Assembly: GCA_964019695.1 (NCBI GenBank)
Contig: OZ026527.1
Span: forward strand, 75,665,471 to 75,729,470
Length of the DNA: 64,000 nucleotides
DNA from: Loripinus fragilis
Taxonomy: Eukaryota; Mollusca; Bivalvia; Lucinida; Lucinidae
Reading direction: 5' to 3'
Shown: in pieces, positions 11,043 through 25,790 of the stretch
Position numbering within the stretch: the stretch's first letter is position 1
How the letters are laid out: each line of letters begins with the position of its first letter
Notes under the pieces: model-generated
Told to the model about the DNA's origin: nothing
Database searches by the model: none
Seen by the model: the letters and a program-made list of their open reading frames with translations, nothing else
Program-made: the position numbers and the translations under genes

Positions 11043-12370
11043 TGCAATATCTCAGGCTAAAGTTTTTGACCCCCATCACCGCCAAGTCCCACCCCTGGGA
11101 CATGACCCAAGCAACAGAATGAAAATCCTGTATGTTTTCTATCTTCTATTTGTAAGAACACACACAAAGTTTGGTATGAAAATCAAAATTTAATGATTTT
11201 TAGCTTTTGACCTCACCCCAGGGTCACCAGTTTGACCCCTAAGGATGAAAATTTTACTTGCATTCTGTTCTGCTCATCATCCCTGTCGATTTGATATGCC
11301 ACATCCCACATGAGTATGGCTATCCCCTGGGCACCCCAGATCCCAAAAGTCCCACTCCTGTGGTCTGACCCAGGAGAAGGAATGAAAATCCTGTCTGATA
11401 TGTTTTGTATCTTTCATTTGTTAGAATTCGGTAGATTGAAAAATGATCACTGAATTACCTCCCGCCAAAATAGCTAAAACAAATTTGATCCATCAAAAAA
11501 GATGGTCAGCAGGGGGCGTGGCCAGTTGTCCTTAGTACCTATATATCTCATGCAGTCAATAATTAAGGGTCATCTTGACCCTCCTGTCTTTCCAATACCT
11601 CTAAAGTAAGACATTTATGGCGGTTACTAGAAAGACCGAAATCTTTTTTTTGAGCCTGATAACATCAGAAAACACCAAAAATATAGCCAAAAAGCATGCC
11701 CACTTCAAAAGGGTTTGTGGGGGGAGATGTCTGACTAGTATGATCAACAGAGGGGACATTGGGAGTCCGGGGATGCTATCTGGCAGAGGGTGTCTCAGCA
11801 GCCATCAAAAAAAAACCTATTCCGCCCGCCGAAAAACATATATTATTGAGATTATCCATTGAAAAAATATATACTTGGTTGGAAAAACCGACCGAAACCC
11901 AACAAAAATGCATGCATCAAATGAGGTTGTGTGGAGGGCATAGGGTATTGATCAACAGGGGTTTTTCTGTCTGGGAATGTGATCGGGCCATATAGGGTTG
12001 ATGGCTATGCAGCAGAGAGAGAAAGAGAGAGGGTAACGAAATCTCTCAAACGAAGTGGGGAGACTTGTTGTTTAAAATTAATCTGTTCTTCTTTTTCCAT
12101 TTCTTTTTCTTTCCAACCAGATTTTGTCAAGACGAGTTCTCAGTAACCACTGGATGGATAGTTCTAAAATGATCATGGAAAGCTGTGCAAGAGCGTTTTA
12201 AAATGTCAGACTCTGGCTGTCCAACTCTGGCGTGCCTGCCGCATGCTAAAATTTTCATGTCGCCTTTAAAATGCAAAAGCTATATTGGCTTTTTTGTGGA
12301 ATAAACTTCACATTCTCCAAAACTACAATATCTGACAACTTCTCACCATAGGCCAGTGCCTGCTGATAAG
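11043..12370. repeat. Diverged low-copy tandem repeats
   Basis: 'GAATGAAAATCCTGT..TATGTTTT.TATCTT' occurs near 11119 and 11380. 'ATGATCAACAGAGGGG...GGGA' near 11740 resembles 'TTGATCAACAGGGG...GGGA' near 11950. The pieces look like decayed tandem units about 190-290 bp long. No gene was recognised; the short frames carry no domain. Confidence 0.4.
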
Positions 12371-12696
12371 CATGACAGTGATTGAAGTTTTACCCCACCC
12401 CCTGACCCCTTAGGTGGGGTCAAATAATTAAATTTCACGATAATTCAGTAAGTTGTCAATATTTTTTTACTGAAATCTCACATGCAGACAGAGGTACAAT
12501 AACTTTGTAACATATCAAACGTGTTTTTCGATCGAAAGCCTGTGTCTCACCCCCTGGGTGGACTTAGGGGGTGGGGTCAAAATGTCAAAATTCAAGTTTT
12601 TCAGAAAATGGTCATGTTGCATATCAAATTAAAGAGAATCACAAATGCAGCAACATGGAAGCAAAACATATTTTACCCGCATTTCCCCCCCCCCCC

Positions 12697-12745
<49 letters not shown>

Positions 12746-13015
12746 ATGCCCTCAGACCCCCTCCCCTGGCCATGGGGATGGGGTCAATAGGTCAAAATTC
12801 AACTTTTTCATGTTGCATATCATATTAAAGGGAATCATGAAATGCAGCAACATGGAAGCAAATACTTTGCCCGCAGACCCCTACCCGCCCCCAACCCCTG
12901 ACCCTGGGGTTGGAGTCAAAAGGTCAAAATTAAACTTTTTCAGAACATGGTCATGTTGCATATCAAATTAAAGAGAATCACCAATGCAGCAACATGGTAG
13001 CAAATATTTTGCCCG
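12370..13015. repeat. Tandem repeat of about 165 bp, C-run and CA microsatellite inside
   Basis: 'GGGGTCAAAA.GTCAAAATTCAA', 'TTTTTCAGAA.ATGGTCATGTTGCATATCA' and 'TTAAAG.GAATCAC.AATGCAGCAACATGG' recur near 12570, 12780 and 12910. Between copies one and two lies a run of 29 C (12685-12713) followed by about 15 CA steps to 12743. These runs explain the apparent proline/histidine/threonine frames there. Confidence 0.75.
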
Positions 13016-13409
13016 TTTGACTTCTGTTTGGCCAGGCAACATATCAGATTCTCGAAATTCTAGTTTAATCACTCAAATTTTGTTTGACTATATCTCAGGG
13101 TTTCAAAATTTAAAATGTTGGACTCTAAAGCTGGCCCCTGACGTGTGCAATACCGCTCAAATTTTGTGCGGACTAATATCTCACCAACCACTGGACAGAA
13201 TGATCAGAATTCTTTTTTATATGATAAATATTGATGTGAGTTTTGGCAAGATAGTTATAAATATAAAATCCAGTGTTCAATCTAGAGGGGGGCATGGGGC
13301 CACTGAGCCTTTATAAAGCTAGTGAGGGTCATCTTAAGCATTATGTGAATTAGAAATATTGAGAGTAATTTGTTTCTGAAATGTAAATGAAAATGACCCC
13401 ATTTAAAAT

Positions 13410-14526
13410 TCCCTAGATTGAACACCGAAAATCCCCGTCTCAAGGGCGGACCTGGATTAGAATGCCCAGGTCCAATCAATGCTTTAAGTCCTAATATCTC
13501 AGAAACCATTCTTATCCCCACCGTTTTACCATATATATTCATGTTTCTAATGATAAGACACATACAACAATACTCAGACCTGGAAGTCCCCAGGGTGTGC
13601 CCGGGCATGCCCAACCCTGTTCAGTTCATAAAAGGCTTAATCCACCTCTAAACCATACATATTGATATTCCTTATGTTGAAGTAAGAAAGACAGCAAGGA
13701 TCAGGAATCAATACAATCAAGTATCACACCTGTCCCAGGATACCAAATGGGAAAGTAACAAAATCACAATAAGTATCACAAACAAGTGTCAAGAGGTCAG
13801 CCCTTTCCCTTCAGGTGACAAGGCAGCAATAAACAGACGCGAAAGCACGACAAACCCAAGACATAAATAACACAAAATGATCCACAAAAGAAGAACAGCC
13901 TTGGAATGGTCAGTAAAAATATTTTATTGGAGGGCTCATTAACCAGTTTCAGGGCACGCCAACCTCGCCCTTACAAATGTAGTTCAGATGACTGGATCAA
14001 GACACATAGAATGATAGATGTTTGGTTTGCATGAAAGACCCCTAGCTTATCCATGCATCATCTCCAGAACATATAAGACATTTAAGACATATTCAATAAC
14101 ACTTACTGGTCAGGAAGACCCGAAGGGGTGTGCCCTGTGGCATGCCCGTGGTGACCCCCTTCTCTTTGTAAAAGGCTTAACATCTCGGAAACTGTTCAGA
14201 TCCCCTCACCTAAACCATATATACATTTGTAATGTTATTCCTTATGATAAGACACATTCAATAACACATACCAGGGTGTCTCCAGGGAGTGTCACTGCCT
14301 GGGAATGCTTCGACCCCCTTCACTTCATAAAAGGCTTTCTCTGAATCTGCTTAGATCTCAATCCCTTAACCATATATAATCATGTTCCTTATGATAAGAC
14401 ACATTCAATAACACTGACCAGGACGACCTTTGGGCTTGCCCAGGCATGCTCCATCCCATTCTTTTCATAAAAAGCTTAATATCTGTGAAAGGTTCAGATC
14501 CCCACTGCTGCGCCATATATAAAGAA
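13410..14526. repeat. Tandem repeat of about 130 bp, left flank of the large insertion
   Basis: The unit runs 'TTCATAAAAGGCTTAATATCT', 'GAAAC.GTTCAGATCCC', 'AACCATATATA.TCATGTTCC', 'TTATGATAAGACACATTCAA', then 'TAACACTGACCAGG' and a G/C-rich 'GGGTGTGCCCGGGCATGCC'. Copies are near 13430, 13560, 14030, 14160, 14290 and 14400. The last copy stops at CCATATATAAAGAA (14526). Its continuation ('CTTATTACAAGACATATTTT') resumes 13.5 kb away at 28047. Confidence 0.8.
13690..13985. mobile_element. Dispersed repeat inserted in the 130-bp array
   Basis: It shares 'GATCAGGAATCAATACAATC', 'CACACCTG.CCCAGGATACC', 'GTCAGCCCTTTCCC' and 'GGTCAGTAAAATATTTTA' with 37985-38245, in the same order and orientation. 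It interrupts the 130-bp repeat. Its class is uncertain; no coding capacity or clear termini were seen. Confidence 0.65.
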
Positions 14527-14699
14527 ATCCCCATAGAAAATGTCTCTGGACCATTGGAAGTCTGCTGTAAAATTAAGTGGTATGTACATGTATTATCTCT
14601 GGTAAAATAGTCGATTTCAGTGGTAAAACAGTGGTAATACTAATGATTTCCATTGTTATATCTGTGGATAATAGTAAATACCACCAAATTTTACACTGA

Positions 14700-17600
14700 T
14701 TTCCACTGGTATACCACTGATATTTCACTGGTAAATACTGGTATACCACTGGTAATACCACCAAATTTTGCCAATGATATTCCACTGGAATACCACTGGT
14801 AATACCACAGATACTTTACAGGTATACCACAGGAAGCCACTGGTAATACCACCAAATTTTAATGCTGATTTACACTGGTATACCACTGATATCCCACTCG
14901 GGTATACCGCTGGAACACTACAGTTTACTGCTGATTTCCACTGATATTCCACTGGTATACCACTGGTTTTACCTCTGATATCCCACTGGTCATCCTCTGA
15001 TATTCCACTGGTATATATACCTCTGATATTCCACTGGTATATATACCTCTGATATTCCACTCAGTCTGGTATACCTCTTATATTCCACTGGTATACCTGT
15101 ACCTCTGATATTCCACTGGTATACCTCTGACAGTCCACTGGTATAACCTCTGATATTCCACTGGTATACCTCTGATGTTCCGCTGGTATACCTCTGATGT
15201 TCCACTGGTATACCTCTGACATTCTACTGGTATACCTCTGATGTTCCACTGGTATACCTCTATCATTCCACTGGTATGCCTCTTATATTCCACTGGTTTA
15301 CCTGTACCTCTGATATTCCACTGGTATACCTCTGACATTCTACTGGTATACCTCTGATATTCCACTGGTATACCTCTGATATTCCACTGGTATACCTCTG
15401 ATATTCCACTGGTTTTACCTCTGATATTCCACTGGTATACCTCTGATGTTCCACTGGTATACCTCTGATATTCTACTTGTATACCTCTGATGTTCCACTG
15501 GTATACCTCTGACATTCCACTGGTATACCTCTTATATTCCACTGGTTTTACCTCTGATATTCCACTGGTTTTACCTCTTATATTCCACTGGTTTTACCTC
15601 TGATATTACACTGGTATACCTCTGATGTTCCACTGGTATACCTCTGATATTCTACTTGTATACCTCTGATGTTCCACTGGTATACCTCTGACATTCCACT
15701 GGTATACCTCTGATGTTCCACTGGTATACCTCTGATATTCCACTGGTATACCTCAGATATTCCACTGGTATACTTCTGAAGTTCCACTGGCATACCTCTG
15801 ATATTCCACTGGTATACCTCTGACATTCCACAGGTATACCTCTGATATTCCACTAGTACCTCTGACATTCCACTGGTATACCTCTGATATTCCACTGGTA
15901 TACCTCTGATGTTCCACTGGTATACCTCAGATATCCCACTGGTATACCTTTGATATTCCACTGGTTTACCTCTGATATTCCATTTGTTTTACCTCTGATA
16001 TTCCACTGGTATACCCCTGACATTCCACTGATACACCTCTGATATTCCACTGGTATACCTCTGACATTCCACTGGTATACCACCGATATTCCACTGTTAT
16101 ACCACCGATATTCCACTGGTATACCTCTTATATTCCACTGGTTTTACCTCTGATATTCCACTGGTATACCTCTGATATTCCACTGGTACACCTCTAATAT
16201 TCCACTGGTTTTACCTCTTACATTCCACTGGTATACCACCGATATTCCACCGAATACCACCGATATTCCACTGGTTTTACCTCTTAAATTCCACTGGTAT
16301 ACCTCTGACATTCCACTGGTATACCTCTGATATTCCATTGTTTTACCACCGATATTCCACTGGTTTTACCTCTGATATTCAACTGTTAAACCTCTGACAT
16401 TCCACTGGTATACATCTGAGATTCCACTGGTTTTACTTCTGATAATCCACTGGTATACCTCTGATATTCCACTGGTATACCTCTAATATTCCACTGGTAT
16501 ACCTCTGACATTCTACTGGTATACCTCTGATGTTCCACTGGTATACCTCTGACATTCCACTGGTATACCTATTATATTCCACTGGTATACCTCTGACATT
16601 CTACTGGTATACCTCTGATATTCGACTGGTATACCTCTGATATTCCACTGGTATACCTCTGATATTCCACTGGTATACCTCTGATGTTCCACTGGTATAC
16701 CTCTGATATTCTACTTGTATACCTCTGATGTTCCACTGGTATACCTCTGACATTCCACTGGTATACCTCTTATAGTCTACTGGTTTTACCTCTGATATTC
16801 CACTGGTATACCTCTTATATTCCACTGGTTTTACCTCTGATATTCCACTGGTATACCTCTGATGTTCCACTGGTATACCTCTGATATTCTACTTGTATAC
16901 CTCTGATGTTCCACTGGTATACCTCTGACATTCCACTGGTATACCTCTGATGTTCCACTGGTAAACCTCTGATATTTTACTGGTATACCTCTGACATTCC
17001 ACTGGTATACCTAAGATATTCTACTGGTATACCTCTGATATTCTACTGGTATACCTCTGATGTTCCACTGGTATACCTCTGATGTTCCACTGGTATACCT
17101 CAGATATTCCACTGGTATACCTCTGAAGTTCCACTGGCATACCTCTGATATTCCACTGGTATACCTCTGACATTCCACAGGTATACCTCTGATATTCCAC
17201 TAGTACCTCTGACATTCCACTGGTATACCTCTGATATTCCACTGGTATACCTCTGATGTTCCACTGGTATACCTCAGATATTCCACTGGTATACCTCAGA
17301 TATTCCACTGGTATACCTCTGATAGTCCATTTGTTTTACCTCTTATATTCCACTTGTATACCCCTGACATTCCACTGGTACACCTCTGATATTCCACTGG
17401 TATACCTCTGACATTCCACTGGTATACCACCGATATTCCACTGTTATACCTCCGATATTCCACTGGTTTTACCTCTGACATTCCACTGGTATACCACCGA
17501 TATTCCACTGTTATACCACCGATATTCCACTGGTTTTACCTCTTAAATTCCACTGGTATACCTCTGACATTCCACTGGTATACCTCTGATATTCCATTGA

Positions 17601-20600
17601 TTTACCACCGATATTCAACTGTTCTTACCTCTGATATTCCACTGGTAAACCTCTGACATTCCACTGGTATACATCTGAGATTCCACTGGCTTTACTTCTG
17701 ATAATCCACTGGTATACCTCTGATATTCCACTGGTATACCTCTAATATTCCACTGGTATACCTCTGACATTCCACTTGTATACCTCTGATATTCCACTGT
17801 TTTACCACCGATTTTCCACTGGTTTTACCTCTGATATTCCACTGGTAAACCTCTGACATTCCACTGGTATACATCTGAGATTCCACTGGTTTTACTTCTG
17901 ATAATCCACTGGTATACCTCTGATGTTCCACTGGTATACCTCTTATATTCCACTGGTTTTACCTCTAATATTTCACTGGTATACCTCTGATGTTCCACTG
18001 GTATACCTCAGATATTCCACTGGTATACCTCTGATATTCCACTTGTATACCTCTGATATTCCACTGGTGTTACCTCTGACATTCCACTTGTTTTACCTCT
18101 GACATTCCACCGGTATACCTCTGATATTCCTCTGTTATGCCACCGATATTCCACTGGTTTTACCTCTGATATTCCACTGGTATACCTCTGAAATTCCAAT
18201 GGTATACCTCTTATAGTCCACTGGTTTTACCTCTTATATTCCACTAGTATACCTCTGATATTCCACTGGTATACCTCTGACATTTCACTGGTTTAGCTCT
18301 GATATTCCACTGGTATACCTCTGACATTCCACTGGTATACCTCTGACATTTCATCGGTTTTAGCTCTGATATTCCACTGGTATACCTCTGACATTCCACT
18401 GGAATACCTCAGATATTCCACTGGTATACCTCTGACATTCCACTGGTATACCTCTGACATTTCACTGGTTTTACCTCTGACATTCCACTTGTATTCCTCT
18501 GACATTCCACTGTTATACCTCAGATATTCCACTGGTATACCTCTGACATTCCACTTGTATACCTCTGATATTCCACTGGTATACCTCTGACATTCCACTG
18601 GTATCCCTCAGATATTCCACTGGTACCTCTGGCATTCCACTGGTTTTACCTCTGACATTCCACTGGTTTACCTCTGACATTCCACTGGTATACCTCTGAC
18701 ATTCCACTGGTATACCTCTGACATTCCACTGGTTTTACCTCTGGCATTCCACTGGTTTTACCTCTGACATTCCACTGGTTTACCTCTGACATTCCACTGG
18801 TATACCTCTGACATTCTACTGGTATACCTCTGACATTCCACTGGTTTTACCTCTGATATTCCACTGGTTTTACCTCTGATATTCCACTGGTACCTCTGGC
18901 ATTCCACTGGTTTTACCTCTGATATTCTACTGGTATACCTCTGACATTCCACTGGTATACCTCTGACATTCCACTGGTATACCTCTGACATTCCACTGGT
19001 TTTACCTCTGATATACCACTGGTATACCTCTGACATTCCACTGGGATACCTCTTATATACCTCTGGTATACCTCTGATATTCCACTGGTTAACCTCTGAT
19101 ATTCCACTGGTATACCTCTGATATTACACTGGTTTTACCTCTGATATACCACTGGTTTTACCTCTGATATACCACTGGTATACCTCTGACATTCCACTGG
19201 TATACCTCTGATATACCACTGGTATACCTCTGACATTCCACTGGTATACCTCTGACATTCCACTGGTATACCTTTGACATTCCACTGGTATACCTCTGAC
19301 ATTCCACTGGTTTTACCTCTGATATTTCACTGGTATACCTCTGACATTCCACTGGTATACCTCTGACATTTCACTGGTTTTAGCTCTGAATTTCCACTGG
19401 TATACCTCTGACATTCCACTGGTATACCTCAGATATTCCACTGGTATACCTCTGACATTCCACTGGTATACCTCTGACATTTCACTGGTTTGACCTCTGA
19501 CATTCCACTGGTATACCTCTGACATTCCACTGTTATACCTCAGATATTCCACTGGTATACCTCTGACATTCCACTGGTATACCTCTGATATTCCACTGGT
19601 ATACCTCTGACATTCCACTGGTATACCTCTGACATTCCACTGGTATACCTCTGACATTCCACTGGTATACCTCTGACATTCCACTGGTTTTACCTCTGAT
19701 ATTCCACTGGTATACCTCTGACATTCCACTTGTATACCTCTGATATTCCACTGGTACCTCTGGCATTCCACTGGTTCTACCTCTGATATTCCACTGGTAT
19801 ACCTTTGACATTCCACTGGTATACCTCTGACATTCCACTGGTATACCTCTGACATTCCACTGGTTTTACCTCTGATATTCCACTGGTATACCTCTGACAT
19901 TCCACTGGTATACCCTTGATATACCTCTGGTGTACCTCTGATATTCCACTGGTTTACCTCTGGTATACCTCTGATATTACACTGGTTTTACCTCTGATAT
20001 ACCACTGGATTTACCTCTGATATACCACTGGTATACCTCTGACATTCCACTGGTATACCTCTGATATACCACTGGTATACCTCTGATATTCCACTGGTAT
20101 ACCTCAGATTTTCCACTGGTTTACCTCAGATATTCCATTGGTTTACCTCTGACATTCCACTGAAATACCTCTGATATTCTACTGGTATACCTCTGATGTT
20201 CCACTGGTATACCTCTGATGTTCCACTGGTATACCTCTGACATTCCACTGGTATACCTCTGAAGTTCCACTGGCATACCTCTGATATTCCACTGGTATAC
20301 CTCTGACATTCCACAGGTATACCTCTGATATTCCACTAGTACCTCTGACATTCCACTGGTATACCTCTGATATTCCACTGGTATACCACTGATGTTCCAC
20401 TGGTATACCTAAGATATCCCACTGGTATACCTCAGATATTCCACTGGTATACCTCTGATATTCCATTTGATTTACCTCTGATATTCCACTGGTATACCCC
20501 TGACATTCCACTGGTACACCTCTGATATTCCACTGGTATACCTCTGACATTCCACTGTAATACCACCGATATTCCACTGGTTTTACCTTTGACATTCCAC

Positions 20601-23600
20601 TGGTATACCACCGTTATTCCACTGTTATACCACCGATATTCCACTTGTTTTACCTCTTAAATTCCACTGGTATACCTCTGACATTCCACTGGTATACCTC
20701 TGATATTCTGTCCTTTTACCACCGAAATTCCACTGGTTTTACCTCTGATATTCCACTGGTAAACCTCTGACATTCCACTGGTATACATCTGAGATTCAAC
20801 TGGTTTTACTTCTGATAATCCACTGGTATACCTCTGATATTCCACTGGTTTACCTCTAATATTCCACTGGTATACCTCTGACATTCCACTTGTATACCTC
20901 TGATATTCCATTGTTTTACCACCAATATTCCACTGGTTTTACCTCTGATATTCCACTGGTAAACCTCTGACATTCCACTGGTATACATCTGAGATTCCAC
21001 TGGTTTTATTTCTGATAATCCACTGGTATACCTCTGATATTCCACTGGTATACCTCTTATATTCCACTGGTTTTACCTCTTATATTCCACTGGTATACCT
21101 CTGATGTTCCACTGGTATACCTCAGATATTCCACTGGTATACCTCTGATATTCCACTGGTATACCTCTGATATTCCACTGGTTTTACTTATGACATTCCA
21201 CTTGTTTTACCTCTGACATTCCACCGGTATACCTCTGATATTCCTCTGTTATACCACCGATATTCCACTGGTTTTACCTCTGATATTCCACTGGTATACC
21301 TCTGATATTCCAATGGTATACCTCTTATAGTCCACTGGTTTTACCTCTTATATTCCACTAGTATACCTCTGATATTCCACTGGTATACCTCTGACATTTC
21401 ACTGGTTTTACCTCTGACATTCCACTGGTATTCCTCTGACATTCCACTGTTATACCTCAGATATTCCACTGGTATACCTCTGACATTCCACTGGTATACC
21501 TCTGATATTCCACTGGTATACCTCTGACATTCCACTGGTATCCCTCAGATATTCCACTGGTACCTCTGGCATTCCACTGGTTTTACCTCTGACATTCCAC
21601 TGGTTTACCTCTGACATTCCACTGGTATACCTCTGACATTCCACTGGTATACCTCTGACATTCCACTGGTTTTACCTCTGGCATTCCACTGGTTTTACCT
21701 CTGACATTCCACTGGTTTACCTCTGACATTCCACTGGTATACCTCTGACATTCTACTGGTATACCTCTGACATTCCACTGGTTTTACCTCTGATATTCCA
21801 CTGGTTTTACCTCTGATATTCCACTGGTACCTCTGGCATTCCACTGGTTTTACCTCTGATATTCTACTGGTATACCTCTGACATTCCACTGGTATACCTC
21901 TGACATTCCACTGGTATACCTCTGACTTTCCACTGGTTTTACCTCTGATATACCACTGGTATACCTCTGACATTCCACTGGTATACCTCTTATATACCTC
22001 TGGTATACCTCTGATATTCCACTGGTTAACCTCTGATATTCCACTGGTATACCTCTGATATTACACTGGTTTTACCTCTGATATACCACTTGTTTTACCT
22101 CTGATATACCACTGGTATACCTCTGACATTCCACTGGTATACCTCTGATATACCACTGGTATACCTCTGACATTCCACTGGTATACCTCTGACATTCCAC
22201 TGGTATACCTCTGACATTCCACTGGTATACCTCTGACATTCCACTGGTTTTACCTCTGATATTTCACTGGTATACCTCTGACATTCCACTGGTATACCTC
22301 TGACATTTCACTGGTTTTAGCTCTGATATTCCACTGGTATACCTCTGACATTCCACTGGTATACCTCAGATATTCCACTGGTATACCTCTGACATTCCAC
22401 TGGTATACCTCTGACATTTCACTGGTTTTACCTCTGACATTCCACTGGTATACCTCTGACATTCCACTGTTATACCTCAGATATTCCACTGGTATACCTC
22501 TGACATTCCACTGGTATACCTCTGATATTCCACTGGTATACCTCTGACATTCCACTGGTATACCTCTGACATTCCACTGGTATACCTCTGACATTCCACT
22601 GGTATACCTCTGACATTCCACTGGTTTTACCTCTGATATTCCACTGGTATACCTCTGACATTCCACTTGTATACCTCTGATATTCCACTGGTACCTCTGG
22701 CATTCCACTGGTTCTACCTCTGATATTCCACTGGTATACCTTTGACATTCCACTGGTATACCTCTGACATTCCACTGGTATACCTCTGACATTCCACTGG
22801 TTTTACCTCTGATATTCCACTGGTATACCTCTGACATTCCACTGGTATACCCTTGATATACCTCTGGTGTACCTCTGATATTCCACTGGTTTACCTCTGG
22901 TATACCTCTGATATTACACTGGTTTTACCTCTGATATACCACTGGTTTTACCTCTGATATACCACTGGTATACCTCTGACATTCCACTGGTATACCTCTG
23001 ATATACCACTGGTATACCTCTGATATTCCACTGGTATACCTCAGATTTTCCACTGGTTTACCTCAGATATTCCATTGGTTTACCTCTGACATTCCACTGG
23101 AATACCTCTGATATTCTACTGGTATACCTCTGATGTTCCACTGGTATACCTCTGATGTTCCACTGGTATACCTCTGACATTCCACTGGTATACCTCTGAA
23201 GTTCCACTGGCATACCTCTGATATTCCACTGGTATACCTCTGACATTCCACAGGTATACCTCTGATATTCCACTAGTACCTCTGACATTCCACTGGTATA
23301 CCTCTGATATTCCACTGGTATACCACTGATGTTCCACTGGTATACCTAAGATATCCCACTGGTATACCTCAGATATTCCACTGGTATACCTCTGATATTC
23401 CATTTGTTTTACCTCTGATATTCCACTGGTATACCCCTGACATTCCACTGGTACACCTCTGATATTCCACTGGTATACCTCTGACATTCCACTGTTATAC
23501 CACCGATATTCCACTGGTTTTACCTTTGACATTCCACTGGTATACCACCGTTATTCCACTGTTATACCACCGATATTCCACTTGTTTTACCTCTTAAATT

Positions 23601-25790
23601 CCACTGGTATACCTCTGACATTCCACTGGTATACCTCTGATATTCTGTCCTTTTACCACCGAAATTCCACTGGTTTTACCTCTGATATTCCACTGGTAAA
23701 CCTCTGACATTCCACTGGTATACATCTGAGATTCAACTGGTTTTACTTCTGATAATCCACTGGTATACCTCTGATATTCCACTGGTTTACCTCTAATATT
23801 CCACTGGTATACCTCTGACATTCCACTTGTATACCTCTGATATTCCATTGTTTTACCACCGATATTCCACTGGTTTTACCTCTGATATTCCACTGGTAAA
23901 CCTCTGACATTCCACTGGTATACATCTGAGATTCCACTGGTTTTATTTCTGATAATCCACTGGTATACCTCTGATATTCCACTGGTATACCTCTTATATT
24001 CCACTGGTTTTACCTCTTATATTCCACTGGTATACTTCTGATGTTCCACTGGTATACCTCAGATATTCCACTGGTATACCTCTGATATTCCACTGGTATA
24101 CCTCTGATATTCCACTGGTTTTACTTATGACATTCCACTTGTTTTACCTCTGACATTCCACCGGTATACCTCTGATATTCCTCTGTTATACCACCGATAT
24201 TCCACTGGTTTTACCTCTGATATTCCACTGGTATACCTCTGATATTCCAATGGTATACCTCTTATAGTCCACTGGTTTTACCTCTTATATTCCACTAGTA
24301 TACCTCTGATATTCCACTGGTATACCTCTGACATTTCACTGGTTTTAGCTCTGATATTCCACTGGTGTACCTCTGACATTCCACTGGTATACCTCTGACA
24401 TTTCACTGGTTTTAGCTCTGATATTCCACTGGTATACCTCTGACATTCCACTGGTATACCTCAGATATTCCACTGGTATACCTCTGACATTCCACTGGTA
24501 TACCTCAGATATTCCACTGGTATACCTCTGACATTACACTGGTTTACCTCTGACATTTCACTGGTTTTACCTCTGACATTCCACTGGTATACCTCTGACA
24601 TTCCACTTGTATACCTCTGATATTCCACTGGTATACTTCTGATATTCCACTGGTATACCTCAGATATACCACTGGTATACCTCTGACATTCCAATGGTAT
24701 ACCTATGATATTCGACTGGTATACCTCTGACATTCCACTGGTATACCTCTGACATTCCACTGGTATACCTCTGACATTCCACTGGTATACCTCTGATATT
24801 CTACTGGTTTTACCTCTGATATTCCACTGGTATACCTCTGACATTCCACTTGTATACCTCTGATATTCTACTGGTACCTCTGGCATTCCACTGGTTTTAC
24901 CTCTGATATTCCACTGGTATACCTCTGACATTCCACTGGTATACCTCTGACATTCCACTGGTATACCTCTGACATTCCACTGGTTTTACCTCTGATATAC
25001 CACTGGTATACCTCTGACATTCCACTGGTATTATTATACCTCTGATATACCTCTGGTATACCTCTGATATTCCACTGGTTTACCTCTGATATTCCACTGG
25101 TATACTTCTGATATTACACTGGTTTTACCTCTGATATACCACCGGTTTTACCTCTGATATACCACTGGTATACCTCTGACATTCCACTGGTATACCTCTG
25201 ATATACCACTGGTATACCTCTGATATTCCACTGGTATACCTCAGATATTCCACTGGTTTACCTCAGATATTCCACTGGTTTACCTCTGACATTCCACTGG
25301 TATACCTCTGATATTCCACTGGTTTACCTCTGATATTCCACTGGTTTACCTCTGATATTCCACTGGTATACCTCTGATATACCAATGGTATACCTCTGAT
25401 ATTCCACTGGTTTACCTCTTATATTCCACTGGTATACCTCTGATATTCCACTGGTATACCTCTGATATACCGCTGGTTTTACCTCTGATATACCACTGGT
25501 ATACCTCTGACATTCCACTGGTATACCTCTGATATACCACTGGTATACCTCTGATATTCCACTGGTATACCTCAGATATTCCACTGGTTTACTTCAGATA
25601 TTCCACTGGTTTACCTCTGACATTCCACTGGTATACCTCTGATATCCCACTGGTATACCTATTATATTCCACTGGTTTTACCTCTGATATTCCACTGGTA
25701 TACCTCTGACATTCCACTGGTATACTTCTGACATTCCACTGGTATACCTCTGATAATCCACTGGTTTACCTCTGATATTCCACTGGTTTT
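14700..25790. repeat. 22-bp satellite array, about 11 kb
   Basis: The basic unit is CCACTGGTATACC followed by TCTGATATT (22 bp). Common variants have GACATT or GATGTT in place of GATATT, or GGTTTTACC (23 bp) in place of GGTATACC. By length the array holds roughly 490 units. The repeat frame is set by the 8-bp palindrome GGTATACC. Because 22 is not a multiple of 3, all three minus-strand frames give the same 22-residue periodic peptide (YTSGISEVYQWNIRG...), which explains the many apparent minus-strand proteins. There is no start context or conserved domain, so these are not called as genes. Confidence 0.95.
18500..24330. repeat. Higher-order duplication of the satellite, offset 2,937 bp
   Basis: Blocks at 18758-19036, 19313-19900, 20121-20378 and 20657-20911 reappear almost unchanged at 21695-21973, 22250-22837, 23058-23315 and 23594-23848, always 2,937 bp later. 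The shared irregular units (for example 'GATATTCTGTCCTTTTACC' near 20703 and 23640) exclude coincidence. An older related block lies about 3.1 kb further left, with a roughly 177-bp length difference. A weaker 1,443-bp offset links 15578-15865 with 17021-17308. Confidence 0.88.

Noticed and set aside
12521..12828. Two overlapping frames with polyproline and His-Thr repeats
   Set aside because: They are produced by a C homopolymer and a CA microsatellite inside a degenerate tandem repeat.
14573..25584. Dozens of minus-strand open frames (60-195 codons) encoding periodic YTSGISEVYQWNIRGIPVEYQR-type peptides
   Set aside because: They come from a 22-bp repeat in which all three minus-strand frames give the same 22-residue peptide. 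They differ only by indels and lack start context or a domain. Explained fully by the satellite.
14700..25790. CRISPR-like array because of the regular short repeats
   Set aside because: Units are contiguous with no unique spacers, and the host is eukaryotic.
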